From contig JAXHLQ010000001.1 of NCBI GenBank assembly GCA_034522175.1, positions 5,084,001-5,148,000 on the forward strand: a stretch of 64,000 bases of DNA. Reading direction: 5' to 3'. The stretch comes from JAIPDZ01 sp034522175. Its GTDB lineage: Bacteria > Desulfobacterota > DSM-4660 > Desulfatiglandales > Desulfatiglandaceae. Below, piece after piece: positions 8,442 through 17,630 of this stretch. Both the position numbers and the translations under genes were made by a program. Numbering within the stretch: position 1 is the stretch's first letter; every line of letters starts with the position of its first letter. The notes beneath the pieces were generated by a model that was not told where the DNA came from, did not search any database, and saw only the letters and a list, made by a program, of their open reading frames with translations.

Positions 8442-9203
8442 ATGTTACGCAGCGTAAAAGAGCTTTATAATTATGTTCTTGAGGCAGAGGACGGGGAGAT
8501 CGGCCGGTGCAAGGACCTTCTCTTTGACGACCGTTCCTGGACCATACGCTACATGGTGGCCGATACCGGGAAATGGCTTTCAGGAAGAAAAGTCCTTGTA
8601 TCCCCCATTTCACTTGGCGAGCCGGACTCGGGTTCCCGGCTTTTTCAGGTCCGGTTGACAAAGAAACGGATTGAAGATGCGCCGGGACTTGATGAAGACG
8701 CGCCGGTCAGCAGGCAGTATGAAATCCGTTGGACTCAACATTACGGCTGGCCTTATTACTGGGAGGGAACCGGTTTATGGGGGATGGCAAAATATCCGAA
8801 TGCGCTTTTTATTCAGAAAGAACTGGGGGCTGCGTCTGATGAGAATTCGGACGATCTTGACAAAAATCTACGTTCCTCAATAGAGGTAACCGGCTACCAC
8901 ATCCAGGCAACAGACGATGAGATCGGGCACGTTGAGGACTTCATTCTAAATGACGAGACCTGGACCATCCGTTACATGGTCGTGGATACCCGGAACTGGC
9001 TGCCGGGGCGGAAGGTCCTGGTGGCTCCCGGGTGGATAAATTCGATAGACTGGGCGGAAAATAAAGTGACTGTATCTGTGACCAGGGAGCAGGTCAAGGA
9101 CAGCCCGGAATATGACTCATCCGTACCTCTGACACCCGAGTATGAGGCTGGTCTTTCTGAGCATTATGGATTTCCCATTGAGCGAGGGATAGGGCCGCTG
9201 TAA
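8442..9203 (+). CDS. Tandem PRC-barrel domain protein
   Basis: 253 aa cytoplasmic protein with two PRC-barrel repeats (about residues 5-85 and 145-225). Each contains the pattern D-x-W-T-I-R-Y-M-V followed by W-L-(S/P)-G-R-K-V-L-V. PRC barrels are small beta barrels known from photosynthetic reaction centre subunit H and RimM, here in a stress-type stand-alone form. The start at 8442 has a good AGGAGAG site. No membrane segment or signal is seen. It lies upstream of a coiled-coil stress protein and next to one arm of the 59-bp inverted repeat. The ligand or partner is unknown. Confidence 0.8.
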   Translation: MLRSVKELYNYVLEAEDGEIGRCKDLLFDDRSWTIRYMVADTGKWLSGRKVLVSPISLGEPDSGSRLFQVRLTKKRIEDAPGLDEDAPVSRQYEIRWTQHYGWPYYWEGTGLWGMAKYPNALFIQKELGAASDENSDDLDKNLRSSIEVTGYHIQATDDEIGHVEDFILNDETWTIRYMVVDTRNWLPGRKVLVAPGWINSIDWAENKVTVSVTREQVKDSPEYDSSVPLTPEYEAGLSEHYGFPIERGIGPL

Positions 9204-9234
9204 GAAAGACATATTATAAACAGAAAGGCCCCAT

Positions 9235-9293
9235 CGTCCCCTGCTGACCTAATCTATAGCGTTTTGACCTCAACTTTTATGCAACGTTAGGGT
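9235..9293. repeat. 59-bp inverted repeat, left arm
   Basis: Reverse complement of 14214-14272 with a single mismatch (position 9268). It includes CCCCTGCTGACCTAATC and ends inside AACGTTAGGGT, just ahead of the ribosome-binding site of the coiled-coil gene. The two arms enclose about 4.9 kb. Confidence 0.9.
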
Positions 9294-9314
9294 AAATTAA
9301 AAGGAGGAACCATC

Positions 9315-9605
9315 ATGACCGAAAAAAGAGATGCCTATGTGCAAAAATTGAAAGCTAAAATGGATGAATGGAATGCCGAGATCGACAAGATCGAAGCGAA
9401 GGCCGATCAGGCAGACGCCGAGTCGAAAATCGAGTATGAGAAACAGCTGGAGGACCTGCGGGCAAAGCGCAAAGACGTTGAGGATAAGATGGCGGAATTG
9501 CAACAGGCCGGTGATGGAGCCTGGGAGGATCTCAAGGCAGGCATGGATAATGCGTGGGACTCGCTCGGCAATGCGCTGAAGTCAGCCACTTCGAGATTCA
9601 AATAA
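9315..9605 (+). CDS. Small coiled-coil stress-type protein
   Basis: 96 aa, almost entirely charged alpha-helical coiled coil with heptad-like spacing (residues 5-70), and a short tail with WEDLKAGMDNAWDSLGNAL. This is the pattern of small cyanobacterial and delta-proteobacterial coiled-coil proteins found in stress clusters. It has a strong Shine-Dalgarno sequence (AAGGAGGAACC) before ATG 9315 and its own hairpin after the stop. It is probably a cytoplasmic structural or membrane-associated stress factor; a biochemical role is not known. Confidence 0.7.
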   Translation: MTEKRDAYVQKLKAKMDEWNAEIDKIEAKADQADAESKIEYEKQLEDLRAKRKDVEDKMAELQQAGDGAWEDLKAGMDNAWDSLGNALKSATSRFK

Positions 9606-9622
9606 CCACCCTGTCACTTTTA

Positions 9623-9660
9623 GCCATTTAGAGTGGAGACATGATTTCGCTCTAAATGGC
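9623..9660 (+). terminator. Hairpin after the coiled-coil gene
   Basis: An 11-bp perfect inverted repeat (GCCATTTAGAG at 9623-9633, CTCTAAATGGC at 9650-9660) begins 18 bp after the stop. The tail is only weakly T-rich (ATTTAACC), so termination strength is uncertain. Confidence 0.55.
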
Positions 9661-9759
9661 ATTTAACCCCAAAAAGGCCCGTAACAGATTCTTCCGGACA
9701 AGCAGCGAGGCAACGGCGGTAATACGACAGGTTACTGAAGGCCTTCGGGAAGGAGACAG

Positions 9760-10494
9760 ATGCGTTCAAATAATGATGAGACATGTGTATCTGAGGATTT
9801 TTTGGCACACCTCGTCCACGACCTGAAAACCCCGGTCGTTACCATTGGAGGTTTTGCCCGGCGCATCCTCAATGGAAAAATGGGAGGTATAACCCCGGAA
9901 CAGAAAGAAGGGCTTAAGATCATTTTGAGAAGCTGTGACAGATTGGAACATGACTTGAAAATGGCCCTGCAGCACATGAAGGTGGATCTCGCTGATCGGT
10001 TGTCACCCAAAGTCTTCGACATCGTGGAGGTGGCCAACAGGCTCTATGAGGAGTTGAGGCCGGAAGCTGATGAGAAAAACCTTTCTTTGAGTTTTCAGGC
10101 GCCCACCGAGGCCGTGCCCATTGAGGCGGACCCATTCATCATAGAAAAGGCTATTTTCAATTTGATCGATAATGCGGTCCGGCATACGGATCAGGGCGGA
10201 GACGTACAGGTGGAGATTTGCGTACAGGGAGAGTTTGTCGAGATTAAGGTCACCGATAATGGAAAAGGCATAGAAAAGGAAAAACTCGATTTGGTCCTTC
10301 AGCCTTTTGAGGAGGTAATGGGTGTCCAAGACAGGGAGCTTCGGGGTTTCGGTCTGGGACTCTCAAATGTAAAGCGGTATGCTGAATTACATGGCGGAGA
10401 GTTAAGCGTAGACAGTACGCCGGGCAGAGGGAGTACATTTACCGTCCGAATTCCAAGACATTACGATGAAGATACAGATGAAAGCGGATCATGA
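9760..10494 (+). CDS. Soluble sensor-less histidine kinase (HisKA + HATPase_c)
   Basis: 244 aa kinase with no transmembrane segment and no recognisable sensor domain. The HisKA dimerisation helix carries the phospho-acceptor His in HLVHDLKTPV (about residue 20). The ATPase domain has the N box NLIDNAVRHT, the G1 box DNGKGI and the G2 region GFGLGLSNVKRYAELHGG. All catalytic motifs are intact. Its stop overlaps the start of the ATP-grasp fusion gene (ATGA), so the pair is probably cotranslated. No response regulator is nearby, so its target is unknown. Confidence 0.88.
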   Translation: MRSNNDETCVSEDFLAHLVHDLKTPVVTIGGFARRILNGKMGGITPEQKEGLKIILRSCDRLEHDLKMALQHMKVDLADRLSPKVFDIVEVANRLYEELRPEADEKNLSLSFQAPTEAVPIEADPFIIEKAIFNLIDNAVRHTDQGGDVQVEICVQGEFVEIKVTDNGKGIEKEKLDLVLQPFEEVMGVQDRELRGFGLGLSNVKRYAELHGGELSVDSTPGRGSTFTVRIPRHYDEDTDESGS

Positions 10495-12470
10495 CCGAGA
10501 ATAAAAAGCCCAAAAAATTGATGATTGCCTTTGAAAGCGAGCGGTTGACCTACTCTGATTTTGAGGTTGACTTGTACAATACCGGTATCACTCAAGTTTT
10601 AAGTCTGGCCGCGGCCCGCGGGCACCACATTTATCATTTCAGCATGGCGGATCTTTATCTGTACGAGGAAATGCCTTATGCCAGGGCAAGCGTACTTGAA
10701 CTGCCCGAGCACTGGGAAGGTGATCCCCTGATAGGTCACCAATTTTTACGTAAGACCGCTGACCGTCCCTTGAAACTGGCGGATATTGATCTCTGTTTTG
10801 TCAGGGGAGACGATATCAGGGATTACGGTACCCCCAACCTGGATATTCTGCAGACCATTGAAGAGACCGGTGTACTGTTTGAGAGTATCCGAGGCACCGT
10901 GGCCACCAATGATAAATTCGAGATGGTCGTGCGGGCGCCCCATGTCCCTCAGCCCATTACCTATCCCGCCTCCTCCTTAAAAGAGGCCAAGACGGCCATA
11001 CAGAAGCTGCCCCATGAATACGGCTGGTTCATCCTGAAGGACCGGTATGGATACGGCTGCGGCCTGCAGGTCCACAGGATTAAATTCACAGATCCTGCCC
11101 TGGATGAAATGGTCGACATGTATGTGTCCAAGTACCACCACGTCATTGTACAGGAATTCTGCCCTGAGGTGAAAAACGGTGATATCGTGGTGACGTTTTT
11201 TGACGGTGAACTGATCGCACCCATGCGACGTGAACCGGCGTGGGGAGAGTGGAAGACCAATCTGACCTTTGGCGCCCATCAGACCGTGCATATCCTTACG
11301 GCGGAGCAGGAGCGGATTGCCAGAGACGCTGTTGCGGCCTTCCCGGAAATCCGCTATGCCTCCATCGACATGCTGGACACCGGTAAGGTTCTTGAGATCA
11401 ACGCCTTCCCGGGCGGCAAGGGACTCCATGATATCTACGGTATATCCGTGGGCACCATTATCATGGATAAGCTGGAATCCGAGATTCTCGGACTGCCGGC
11501 GCCCCCCGAGATGATTTCGCCACCAATGGTGGCACAAGGTATCGGCCCATGGGATGATATCTATGGCCTTTATGAACATTTTGGGCCATCCGTTGAGGTG
11601 TTCGATGTCTTTTGCAGGGAATCCCATAGGCTGCAAATTCAGGATCTCATCGATTTTACCCCACGCTCCAATGACTATATCCTGTCTATCCCCCACGCCG
11701 GCATTTTGGTTCCCACCCGGTTTGCGGAGCATTTTGATCTGAGCCAACGATGTTTGAAAGAGATAGATCTGCTCAGTGATATTTTGTACGAAGGGCTTGA
11801 CGGCATGCAGGTGGTGTCCCGGCTTGCCCCGTTTTTTGTGGATATGAACCGGACCCGAAATGGACGGAAAGACAAAAACATGCCTTCCCACCTCACGAAT
11901 TCGGCCATTGAATATTACACCATAGAAAACGAATTGCTGCTGAAACGCCCTTACAGTCAAGAAGAACGGGACCATATCCTGCGGTACTACGACCTGTATC
12001 ATGACATCCTGGAGTATTTGGCCAGGCGAATGGTCAGTGAGCGCGGCTACGCCCTCATCCTCGACGGTCACACCATGTCTTCGGTGGGCTGGGGAAGGGT
12101 TTATGACGAAGGCCGGGAGAGAAGCAACTTCGTGGTGGGGACACTGGAGGACCAGTCTGCCGATGCCGAGATTATCCATGCCTTTGTTGAGGCGCTGAGC
12201 AGTGCTGCGAAAGCCCATGCCTTAGGGCTGTCCACTGCGAAAGACGAGCCCTACGCGGGCGGTTTTATCACCCGAAAACACAACGATCCTGATAAGCATG
12301 TCCACGTTATTCAACTTGAGGTGACTATGGATACTTACATGTATGAACCCATAGAAGAGAGTAAAGTCAAGCGCTACGCCCTGAAACAGCCTCGGGTCAA
12401 GATAGTGCAGGACATCATTGGACATGCTATTGGGGCGGCCTGTGCCACAGCGGCTCGCATTTATCGGTAG
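10491..12470 (+). CDS. Fusion of RimK/glutathione-synthase-like ATP-grasp ligase and N-formylglutamate amidohydrolase
   Basis: 659 aa two-domain enzyme. Residues 1-320 resemble glutathione synthase/RimK ATP-grasp ligases: an N-terminal pre-ATP domain (MIAFESERL), a nucleotide-binding Lys in WFILKDRYGYGCG, and the metal-binding end EINAFPGGKGLHDIYG. Residues about 390-655 are N-formylglutamate amidohydrolase-like: ILSIPHAGILVPTRF, FVDMNRTRNG and ILDGHTMSS, with likely metal ligands His and Asp/Glu. The first half would form a peptide-like bond and the second would hydrolyse an N-acyl glutamate-like bond, so a dedicated small peptide or modified glutamate metabolite is plausible. It overlaps the upstream kinase gene by four bases. 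Confidence 0.8.
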   Translation: MTENKKPKKLMIAFESERLTYSDFEVDLYNTGITQVLSLAAARGHHIYHFSMADLYLYEEMPYARASVLELPEHWEGDPLIGHQFLRKTADRPLKLADIDLCFVRGDDIRDYGTPNLDILQTIEETGVLFESIRGTVATNDKFEMVVRAPHVPQPITYPASSLKEAKTAIQKLPHEYGWFILKDRYGYGCGLQVHRIKFTDPALDEMVDMYVSKYHHVIVQEFCPEVKNGDIVVTFFDGELIAPMRREPAWGEWKTNLTFGAHQTVHILTAEQERIARDAVAAFPEIRYASIDMLDTGKVLEINAFPGGKGLHDIYGISVGTIIMDKLESEILGLPAPPEMISPPMVAQGIGPWDDIYGLYEHFGPSVEVFDVFCRESHRLQIQDLIDFTPRSNDYILSIPHAGILVPTRFAEHFDLSQRCLKEIDLLSDILYEGLDGMQVVSRLAPFFVDMNRTRNGRKDKNMPSHLTNSAIEYYTIENELLLKRPYSQEERDHILRYYDLYHDILEYLARRMVSERGYALILDGHTMSSVGWGRVYDEGRERSNFVVGTLEDQSADAEIIHAFVEALSSAAKAHALGLSTAKDEPYAGGFITRKHNDPDKHVHVIQLEVTMDTYMYEPIEESKVKRYALKQPRVKIVQDIIGHAIGAACATAARIYR

Positions 12471-12650
12471 GCCCGCTGTGGGTTTGGGTTTGAGTGAAGA
12501 CGCCTGGTTCTCATCTTGGCGCCACCCTTCGTTCTCCTTGTCGGTCCCGCTCCGCCGGGACGTGGATACTGGAGAGAGAACTTTTACACGAAAATATAGC
12601 GTGAAATACACAATCGCCCGTATTCAGTCCTTCAACCAACCATACTAACC

Positions 12651-12671
12651 TATGCAAATATAAATTGCATA
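12651..12671. promoter_or_regulatory. 21-bp palindrome upstream of catalase (candidate operator)
   Basis: TATGCAA and TTGCATA (12651-12657, 12665-12671) are perfect inverted repeats around a 7-bp A/T spacer and abut the catalase ribosome-binding site (AAAGGAG). The position and symmetry suit a repressor site of the PerR/Fur type, though it does not match either consensus closely. It could alternatively be a small RNA hairpin that masks the Shine-Dalgarno. Confidence 0.4.
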
Positions 12672-12685
12672 AAGGAGATTTCACC

Positions 12686-14139
12686 ATGAAAAAAGACGAG
12701 CGCAAATTCACAACGACAGACGCGGGGATCCCCGTAAGCAACGACGAGTATTCGCTCACCATAGGACCTGATGGACCCATCTTACTTCAGGACCACTACC
12801 TCGTCGAGCAAATGGCCAACTTCAACCGGGAGATGATTCCGGACCGCCAGCCCCATGCGAAGGGCTCGGGGGCCTTCGGACACTTCGAGGTTACTCAGGA
12901 CGTCACCGCCTACACCAGGGCCGCCCTTTTCCAGCCGGGCACGAAGACCGACGTGCTGGCACGGTTCTCCACGGTAGCCGGCGAGAGCGGCAGTCCCGAC
13001 ACCTGGCGAGACGTGCGCGGCTTTGCGCTCAAGTTCTACACCACCGAAGGTAACTACGACATGGTAGGGAACAACACGCCGGTGTTTTTCGTGCGCGATC
13101 CCATGAAATTTCAGCACTTCATTCATTCGCAGAAGCGTCGAGCGGACAACGGCCTGCGCGACCATGACATGCAGTGGGACTTCTGGACCCTGTCGCCCGA
13201 AACCGCCCATCAGGTCACCATCCTGATGAGTGATCGCGGCATCCCCCGGAGCTATCGGCGCATGAACGGCTACACAAGCCACACCTACATGTGGGTCAAT
13301 GCCAAAGGCGAGCGCTTCTGGGTAAAATACCACTTCAAGACCGACCAGGGCATCGATTTCCTCACGCAGGAGGAGGCCGACCGGATTGCCGGCGAAGACA
13401 CCGATTACCACCGGCGCGACCTTTTTGAAGCGATTAAGCGTGAAGATTACCCCAGTTGGACACTCAAGGTGCAGATTATGCCGTTCGCGGAAGCCGATGC
13501 CTACCGCTTCAACCCCTTCGACCTGACCAAGGTGTGGCCGCACGGAGACTACCCGCTCCACGAGGTTGGCCGGCTGACGCTGGACCGCAACCCGACCGAC
13601 TTCCACACCGAAATCGAGCAGGCCGCCTTCGAACCGAACAACCTTGTGCCTGGAATCGGGCCAGCCCGGACAAGATGCTGTTGGCCCGCCTTATTTCCTA
13701 CGCCGACGCCCACCGGGCCCGCCTGGGCGTCAACTACAAGCACATCCCGGTCAACCGACCGAAGAGCCCTGTGCACAGCTACAGCAAAGGCGGTGCGATG
13801 CGGATCGAAAACGTCTGCGATCCGGTATACGCGCCGAACTCCAAGGGCGGTCCCAAAGCCGACCCCGAGCGCTATCCCGAACAGGTCATTTGGAATGCCG
13901 GCGGCAAGTTTATCCGAGCGGCCTATAGCAAGCGTAAGGACGATGACGACTGGGGGCAGCCCGGCACACTGGTGCGGGAGGTCATGGATGACGCTCAGCG
14001 TGACCGTCTGGTGTCCAATGTGGTTGGTCACCTCAAGAAAGGCGTGTCGGAGCCGGTTCTGGAGCGTGCCTTTGAATACTGGCACAAAATCGACAAGGAA
14101 ATCGGCGACCGCATCGCTAAGGACGTGAAAGGCGGCTGA
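12686..14139 (+). CDS. katA: Haem catalase (one frameshift)
   Basis: Monofunctional catalase of about 484 aa, converting H2O2 to water and oxygen. The distal His motif (HAKGSGAFGHFEVT), RFSTVAGESGSPDTWRDVRG, the active-site Asn region (VGNNTPVFFVRDP) and the proximal Tyr haem-ligand motif (RLISYADAHR) are all present. Frame 2 covers 12686 to about 13663 and frame 1 the rest to 14139. Adding one C at GGGCC(C)AGCCC restores NLVPGIGPSPDKML exactly, so the break is probably a sequence error. ATG 12686 has an AAAGGAG site; the upstream TTG at 12665 is not needed. It is the last gene inside the 59-bp inverted repeats. Confidence 0.9.
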
Positions 14140-14213
14140 TCGCGCCGAAGCCGGCTTCAAACACAGGTTCGACAATTCCAGGGGTATTTTGAAATCAGCC
14201 TTTACGAGTGTAA

Positions 14214-14272
14214 ACCCTAACGTTGCATAAAAGTTGAGTTCAAAACGCTATAGATTAGGTCAGCAGGGGACG
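14214..14272. repeat. 59-bp inverted repeat, right arm
   Basis: Reverse complement of 9235-9293 (58 of 59 bases). It begins 75 bp after the catalase stop, in a non-coding stretch (14140-14375) that holds nothing else recognisable. Confidence 0.9.
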
Positions 14273-14375
14273 CTGGCCCCTGCCACGGCAATGGATTCCG
14301 AATCGAATATCCTGTTCAGGTTGTACAGTCCCATGGTTCCTCCGTCCTATCCTTCTTTCTTCGTCCAGGTTTTTC

Positions 14376-15167
14376 TCACTGTTCAGGTTGACATTGATGG
14401 CAATAGTAACCGGTTCGACCGGACACGGTGATCCGGGTGAGGCCGGTACCGCACTTGGGACATTCCCCGTCCTTGCCTCGTCTGGGAATGACATACGTAT
14501 TCGGCAGTTCATCCGGATTTGCGCCGCATGTTATGGCCGTTTTTAGAACTTCCTTCATGACCTCGAACAGTTTTTGGATCAAGGTTTGATCAAGTTGGTT
14601 GGCTTTCATTTTGGGATAAATCCCCGCCTGAAACAGCATCTCATCAGAATATATGTTTCCGATACCAGCCATGATTTCCTGGTTCATGAGCGCGGATTTG
14701 ATGGCGGATCGGGTGTTGTTCAGTCTCCCTTCAAAAGCCTTCAGATCGAATCGATCGTCCAGTGCATCGGGTCCCAGACCTTTCTCGGAGATGAAGGTAT
14801 CAAGGTCATCGATCAAACGGATCCTGCCCAGTTTTCGCCTGCAGTCATAGGAGAGATGATAGCCATTGACAAAATCAATGACCAGCTGCTCGTATTCGGG
14901 TCGCTTTTGCTCCTGCTTGAAATATTTCAAAAAGCCGGTCATCCCGAAGTGGAATACCAGCCACCTGCTGTCCACCTCTGCAAACAGGTGCTTGCCATGG
15001 CGTCGGGTGGCCTTGAATGGGTGCCCTTCAAGGGTCGCTTTCAGTTGCTTCGCGGAAATTCCATCCAGAATTTTCTGCGAACGAACGGATACGGACCCGA
15101 TCTTCTGATGCAGGGCGGTCGCATTGAAATATCGTCTGAAAACCTCAACATCCGGCAGTTCCGGCAT
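14376..15167 (-). CDS. mutM: Formamidopyrimidine-DNA glycosylase (Fpg/MutM)
   Basis: 263 aa base-excision repair enzyme removing oxidised purines. The N-terminal Pro2 nucleophile is present (MPELPDVEVFRR; the family usually has E where this has D). The helix-two-turn-helix region IMAGIGNIYSDEMLFQAGI and the C-terminal four-Cys zinc finger (CPKCGTGLTRI, then YCHQC) are intact. It is the last gene of a minus-strand cluster (acsA, phosphatase fusion, GH65, fpg) with a 37-bp gap to GH65, so it is probably cotranscribed with sugar-metabolism genes. That is an unusual partnership, though the neighbouring catalase shares its oxidative-damage theme. Confidence 0.93.
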   Translation of the reverse strand: MPELPDVEVFRRYFNATALHQKIGSVSVRSQKILDGISAKQLKATLEGHPFKATRRHGKHLFAEVDSRWLVFHFGMTGFLKYFKQEQKRPEYEQLVIDFVNGYHLSYDCRRKLGRIRLIDDLDTFISEKGLGPDALDDRFDLKAFEGRLNNTRSAIKSALMNQEIMAGIGNIYSDEMLFQAGIYPKMKANQLDQTLIQKLFEVMKEVLKTAITCGANPDELPNTYVIPRRGKDGECPKCGTGLTRITVSGRTGYYCHQCQPEQ

Positions 15168-15204
15168 ATTATCTCCTTCCCGATATTGATTGGGGAAATG
15201 TGTT

Positions 15205-17610
15205 CTACAAATGGAATGTTTGACTCTTTCCAGCCTTTAGTTCACGGACATCGTCCCTGTAACCAACGGCGATGGGTTTTTCTGCACATCGACGGTTGTT
15301 CACCGTCAGAGTTTCCTGGGTAATGTGCACACCGAGTGAATGACCCCGGTAGCGGATATCCATTGTCAGATGATCCAGTTCTTCCGGCAGACACGGATTG
15401 AACCGCAGGACATCATCCCGCCATTCAATTCCGGTGTATCCTTCCTGAATGATGTTGACACTCCCGGCCATGGCCCCGAGATGAATCCCTTCAGGGGTGG
15501 TCCCTCCCTGAACATCGGTATAATCGCTTTTCAAGGCCTCCCTGCACAGCCGCCAGGAGCGTTCCCGGTCTGATCGCGTCAGCACCCAGGCATGGACCAC
15601 ACGGCTCAGCGTTGATCCGTGTGACGTCCGTTGGAGGTAATATTGAATATTTTTGGGGATGATCTCGGAATCAAAGGAATACCCGAGCCGCTCGAAAAGA
15701 TGCTTTAGTTCCTCGGCGGAAAAGAGATAAAAGAGCATCAGGGCATCCGCCTGTTTGGACACCTTATAGCGGTTCGGGGTATCGTTCTCCGCTTCCAGGA
15801 TTCTGTCGAGACGCTGAATATCGCCGTACCGCTTGCTGTATCCCTCCCAATCAAACTCCTCGAGCTGATCGTAACCCTCAAACTGGCTGATGATGTCATC
15901 ATCATGAAAAACCACCCGCATTCGCCGACTGATGTTCTCCCACTCATCGAGCTCTTTCTGATCCAAATCAATCACCTCACAGAGCTCCCGGCTTCGATCC
16001 TCGGGGAGAATGTCCAACACCTTCAGGGCCTTCTCCAGGACCCAGGTGGCCATGATATTGGTATAGGCGTTGTTGTTCAACCCTGCGCGCTCGGCATCGG
16101 GGTACCCGTCATGATACTCGTCCGGCCCCATCACACCCAATATTTCATACCGGTCCAGGCCCCGGTTGTAGGTGGTGGTACTCACCCAGAAGCGTGCGAT
16201 TTCCAGCATCATTTCCGCGCCGTAAAAGGACAGAAACTCCGTATCACCCGTACATGCATGATATTCGTATATATTGTATGCGATGGCCGCATTGACATGA
16301 CGCTGAAGCCGGGAGTTGTCCGGAATCCATCGGCCGGATTTCGGGTTGAGGTGCACCGACTGACTCTCTTCGCGGCCGTTGCTCCCGCTCTGCCAGGGAT
16401 ACATGGCCCCCTTGAGGCCTTCCGCTTTCGCGGCCTTCCGGGCTTCACTCAGACGGCGGTACCGATACATGAGCAGGGATCGGGTGATCTCCGGCATCTG
16501 AAGATTCAGCATGGGGAATATGAACAGCTCGTCCCAGAAAATGTGCCCCCGATAGGCCTCGCCGTGCCATCCCCGTGAAGGCACCCCCACGTCCAAATCC
16601 ATGGTGTGCATGGAGGTGGTCTGAAGTAGATGAAACAGATTCAGGTGAAGAATCATGGCGGTATGGTCATCTTCATGCTCCGGTTTGATTCGGAACCTCA
16701 TTTCAAAACGTTGCCACAGGTGTTTCCAGGAAAGGGCATGAGATCTCAACAGCTCACTGAATCCGCCTGCCCCGGCAACGGTTTTTCTGGACGTAAGGCC
16801 ACACTCCGCAATGGCATGATCCCGGGATGTGTAGAGGGAAACGATCTTTTCGATACGAACCCCTTTTCCCTCGGAAAGATCCATGACCATGTCCTGAGCG
16901 ATGTAGCCGGACTCCTGGACCGTCTCCCGATGGACATCCAGCCTTCCATCACCGTCGAAGATGCGGGCCCGGGCGGCTTGAGCGATGGTTACCCGGGACT
17001 GGGAGGTGCGGACCCTTAAGAAAATGGTTTCCTCATCCACGGGATCGGTCTCCAGAGGTTCCAGATGATGACTGCTGAGATTCTGATAACGTTCGACGCC
17101 GCCGTTGAGCACCTGTCCGTCCAGTGCACTGCGTACGTCCATCCGACCCGACCAGTTCTTGGGTGTAATCGTCAATTCGATCGCCGCGAGATGGGGCTCG
17201 GCCATGTGGACCAGCCGGCGCTCACTCCATTCGGTCTCCCGGCCTTCCGGATCCCTGTAGGCCACATCACGCGTCAACACGCCCTGTTTCAGATCCAGCA
17301 CCTGACGGTAGCTCAAAATGTCCACACCCATAAGGTCGAACCAGTTGCCACCATCCATACGAAATTTCAGGACCAACCAGTTGGGCAGATTGACCAGATC
17401 CTCATTCTCAATAACCCGCCCGGCAATTTCAGTCCTGAGACGGTTGTATCCGCCGGCGAGATAGGTCCCCGGATAGTGAACGCCGTTTGCATCTGCATGA
17501 AAGCATGCTCCCCGGGTGGCGAAATAGCCGTTTCCCAGGGTACACAGCGCCTCTTTCAGTGCTTCTTGTTCTGGATCAAAGCCTTCGTACACCACAGTCC
17601 ATGGATCCAT
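15205..17610 (-). CDS. Glycoside hydrolase family 65 disaccharide phosphorylase
   Basis: 801 aa, full-length GH65. The order is an N-terminal beta-sandwich (starting WTVVYEGFDPEQEALKEALC), a linker, an (alpha/alpha)6 catalytic barrel and a C-terminal sheet. The general acid Glu is in MGPDEYHDGYPD. DELFIFPMLNL and GSTLSRVVHAW are conserved family stretches. GH65 enzymes phosphorolyse alpha-glucosides (maltose, trehalose, kojibiose, nigerose) to beta-glucose 1-phosphate. The upstream gene encodes a beta-phosphoglucomutase fused to a trehalose-6-phosphatase, so trehalose or a related glucoside is the likely substrate. The exact disaccharide cannot be decided. Confidence 0.9.
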   Translation of the reverse strand: MDPWTVVYEGFDPEQEALKEALCTLGNGYFATRGACFHADANGVHYPGTYLAGGYNRLRTEIAGRVIENEDLVNLPNWLVLKFRMDGGNWFDLMGVDILSYRQVLDLKQGVLTRDVAYRDPEGRETEWSERRLVHMAEPHLAAIELTITPKNWSGRMDVRSALDGQVLNGGVERYQNLSSHHLEPLETDPVDEETIFLRVRTSQSRVTIAQAARARIFDGDGRLDVHRETVQESGYIAQDMVMDLSEGKGVRIEKIVSLYTSRDHAIAECGLTSRKTVAGAGGFSELLRSHALSWKHLWQRFEMRFRIKPEHEDDHTAMILHLNLFHLLQTTSMHTMDLDVGVPSRGWHGEAYRGHIFWDELFIFPMLNLQMPEITRSLLMYRYRRLSEARKAAKAEGLKGAMYPWQSGSNGREESQSVHLNPKSGRWIPDNSRLQRHVNAAIAYNIYEYHACTGDTEFLSFYGAEMMLEIARFWVSTTTYNRGLDRYEILGVMGPDEYHDGYPDAERAGLNNNAYTNIMATWVLEKALKVLDILPEDRSRELCEVIDLDQKELDEWENISRRMRVVFHDDDIISQFEGYDQLEEFDWEGYSKRYGDIQRLDRILEAENDTPNRYKVSKQADALMLFYLFSAEELKHLFERLGYSFDSEIIPKNIQYYLQRTSHGSTLSRVVHAWVLTRSDRERSWRLCREALKSDYTDVQGGTTPEGIHLGAMAGSVNIIQEGYTGIEWRDDVLRFNPCLPEELDHLTMDIRYRGHSLGVHITQETLTVNNRRCAEKPIAVGYRDDVRELKAGKSQTFHL

Positions 17611-17630
17611 CTGTGTCTCCTTCAGAGGTT

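Noticed and set aside
8182..8457. 91-aa frame between mgtC and the PRC gene
   Set aside because: Overlaps both neighbours and has no start site. The smaller ORF at 8336 in another frame is backed by the duplicated copy.
10977..12218. 413-aa antisense frame across the ATP-grasp fusion
   Set aside because: Opposite a two-domain enzyme with conserved motifs. No start site or domain of its own.
12544..12561. Hairpin GTCCCG-6-CGGGAC after the amidohydrolase fusion as terminator
   Set aside because: The stem is only 6 bp with no T-run on either side, and catalase lies shortly downstream.
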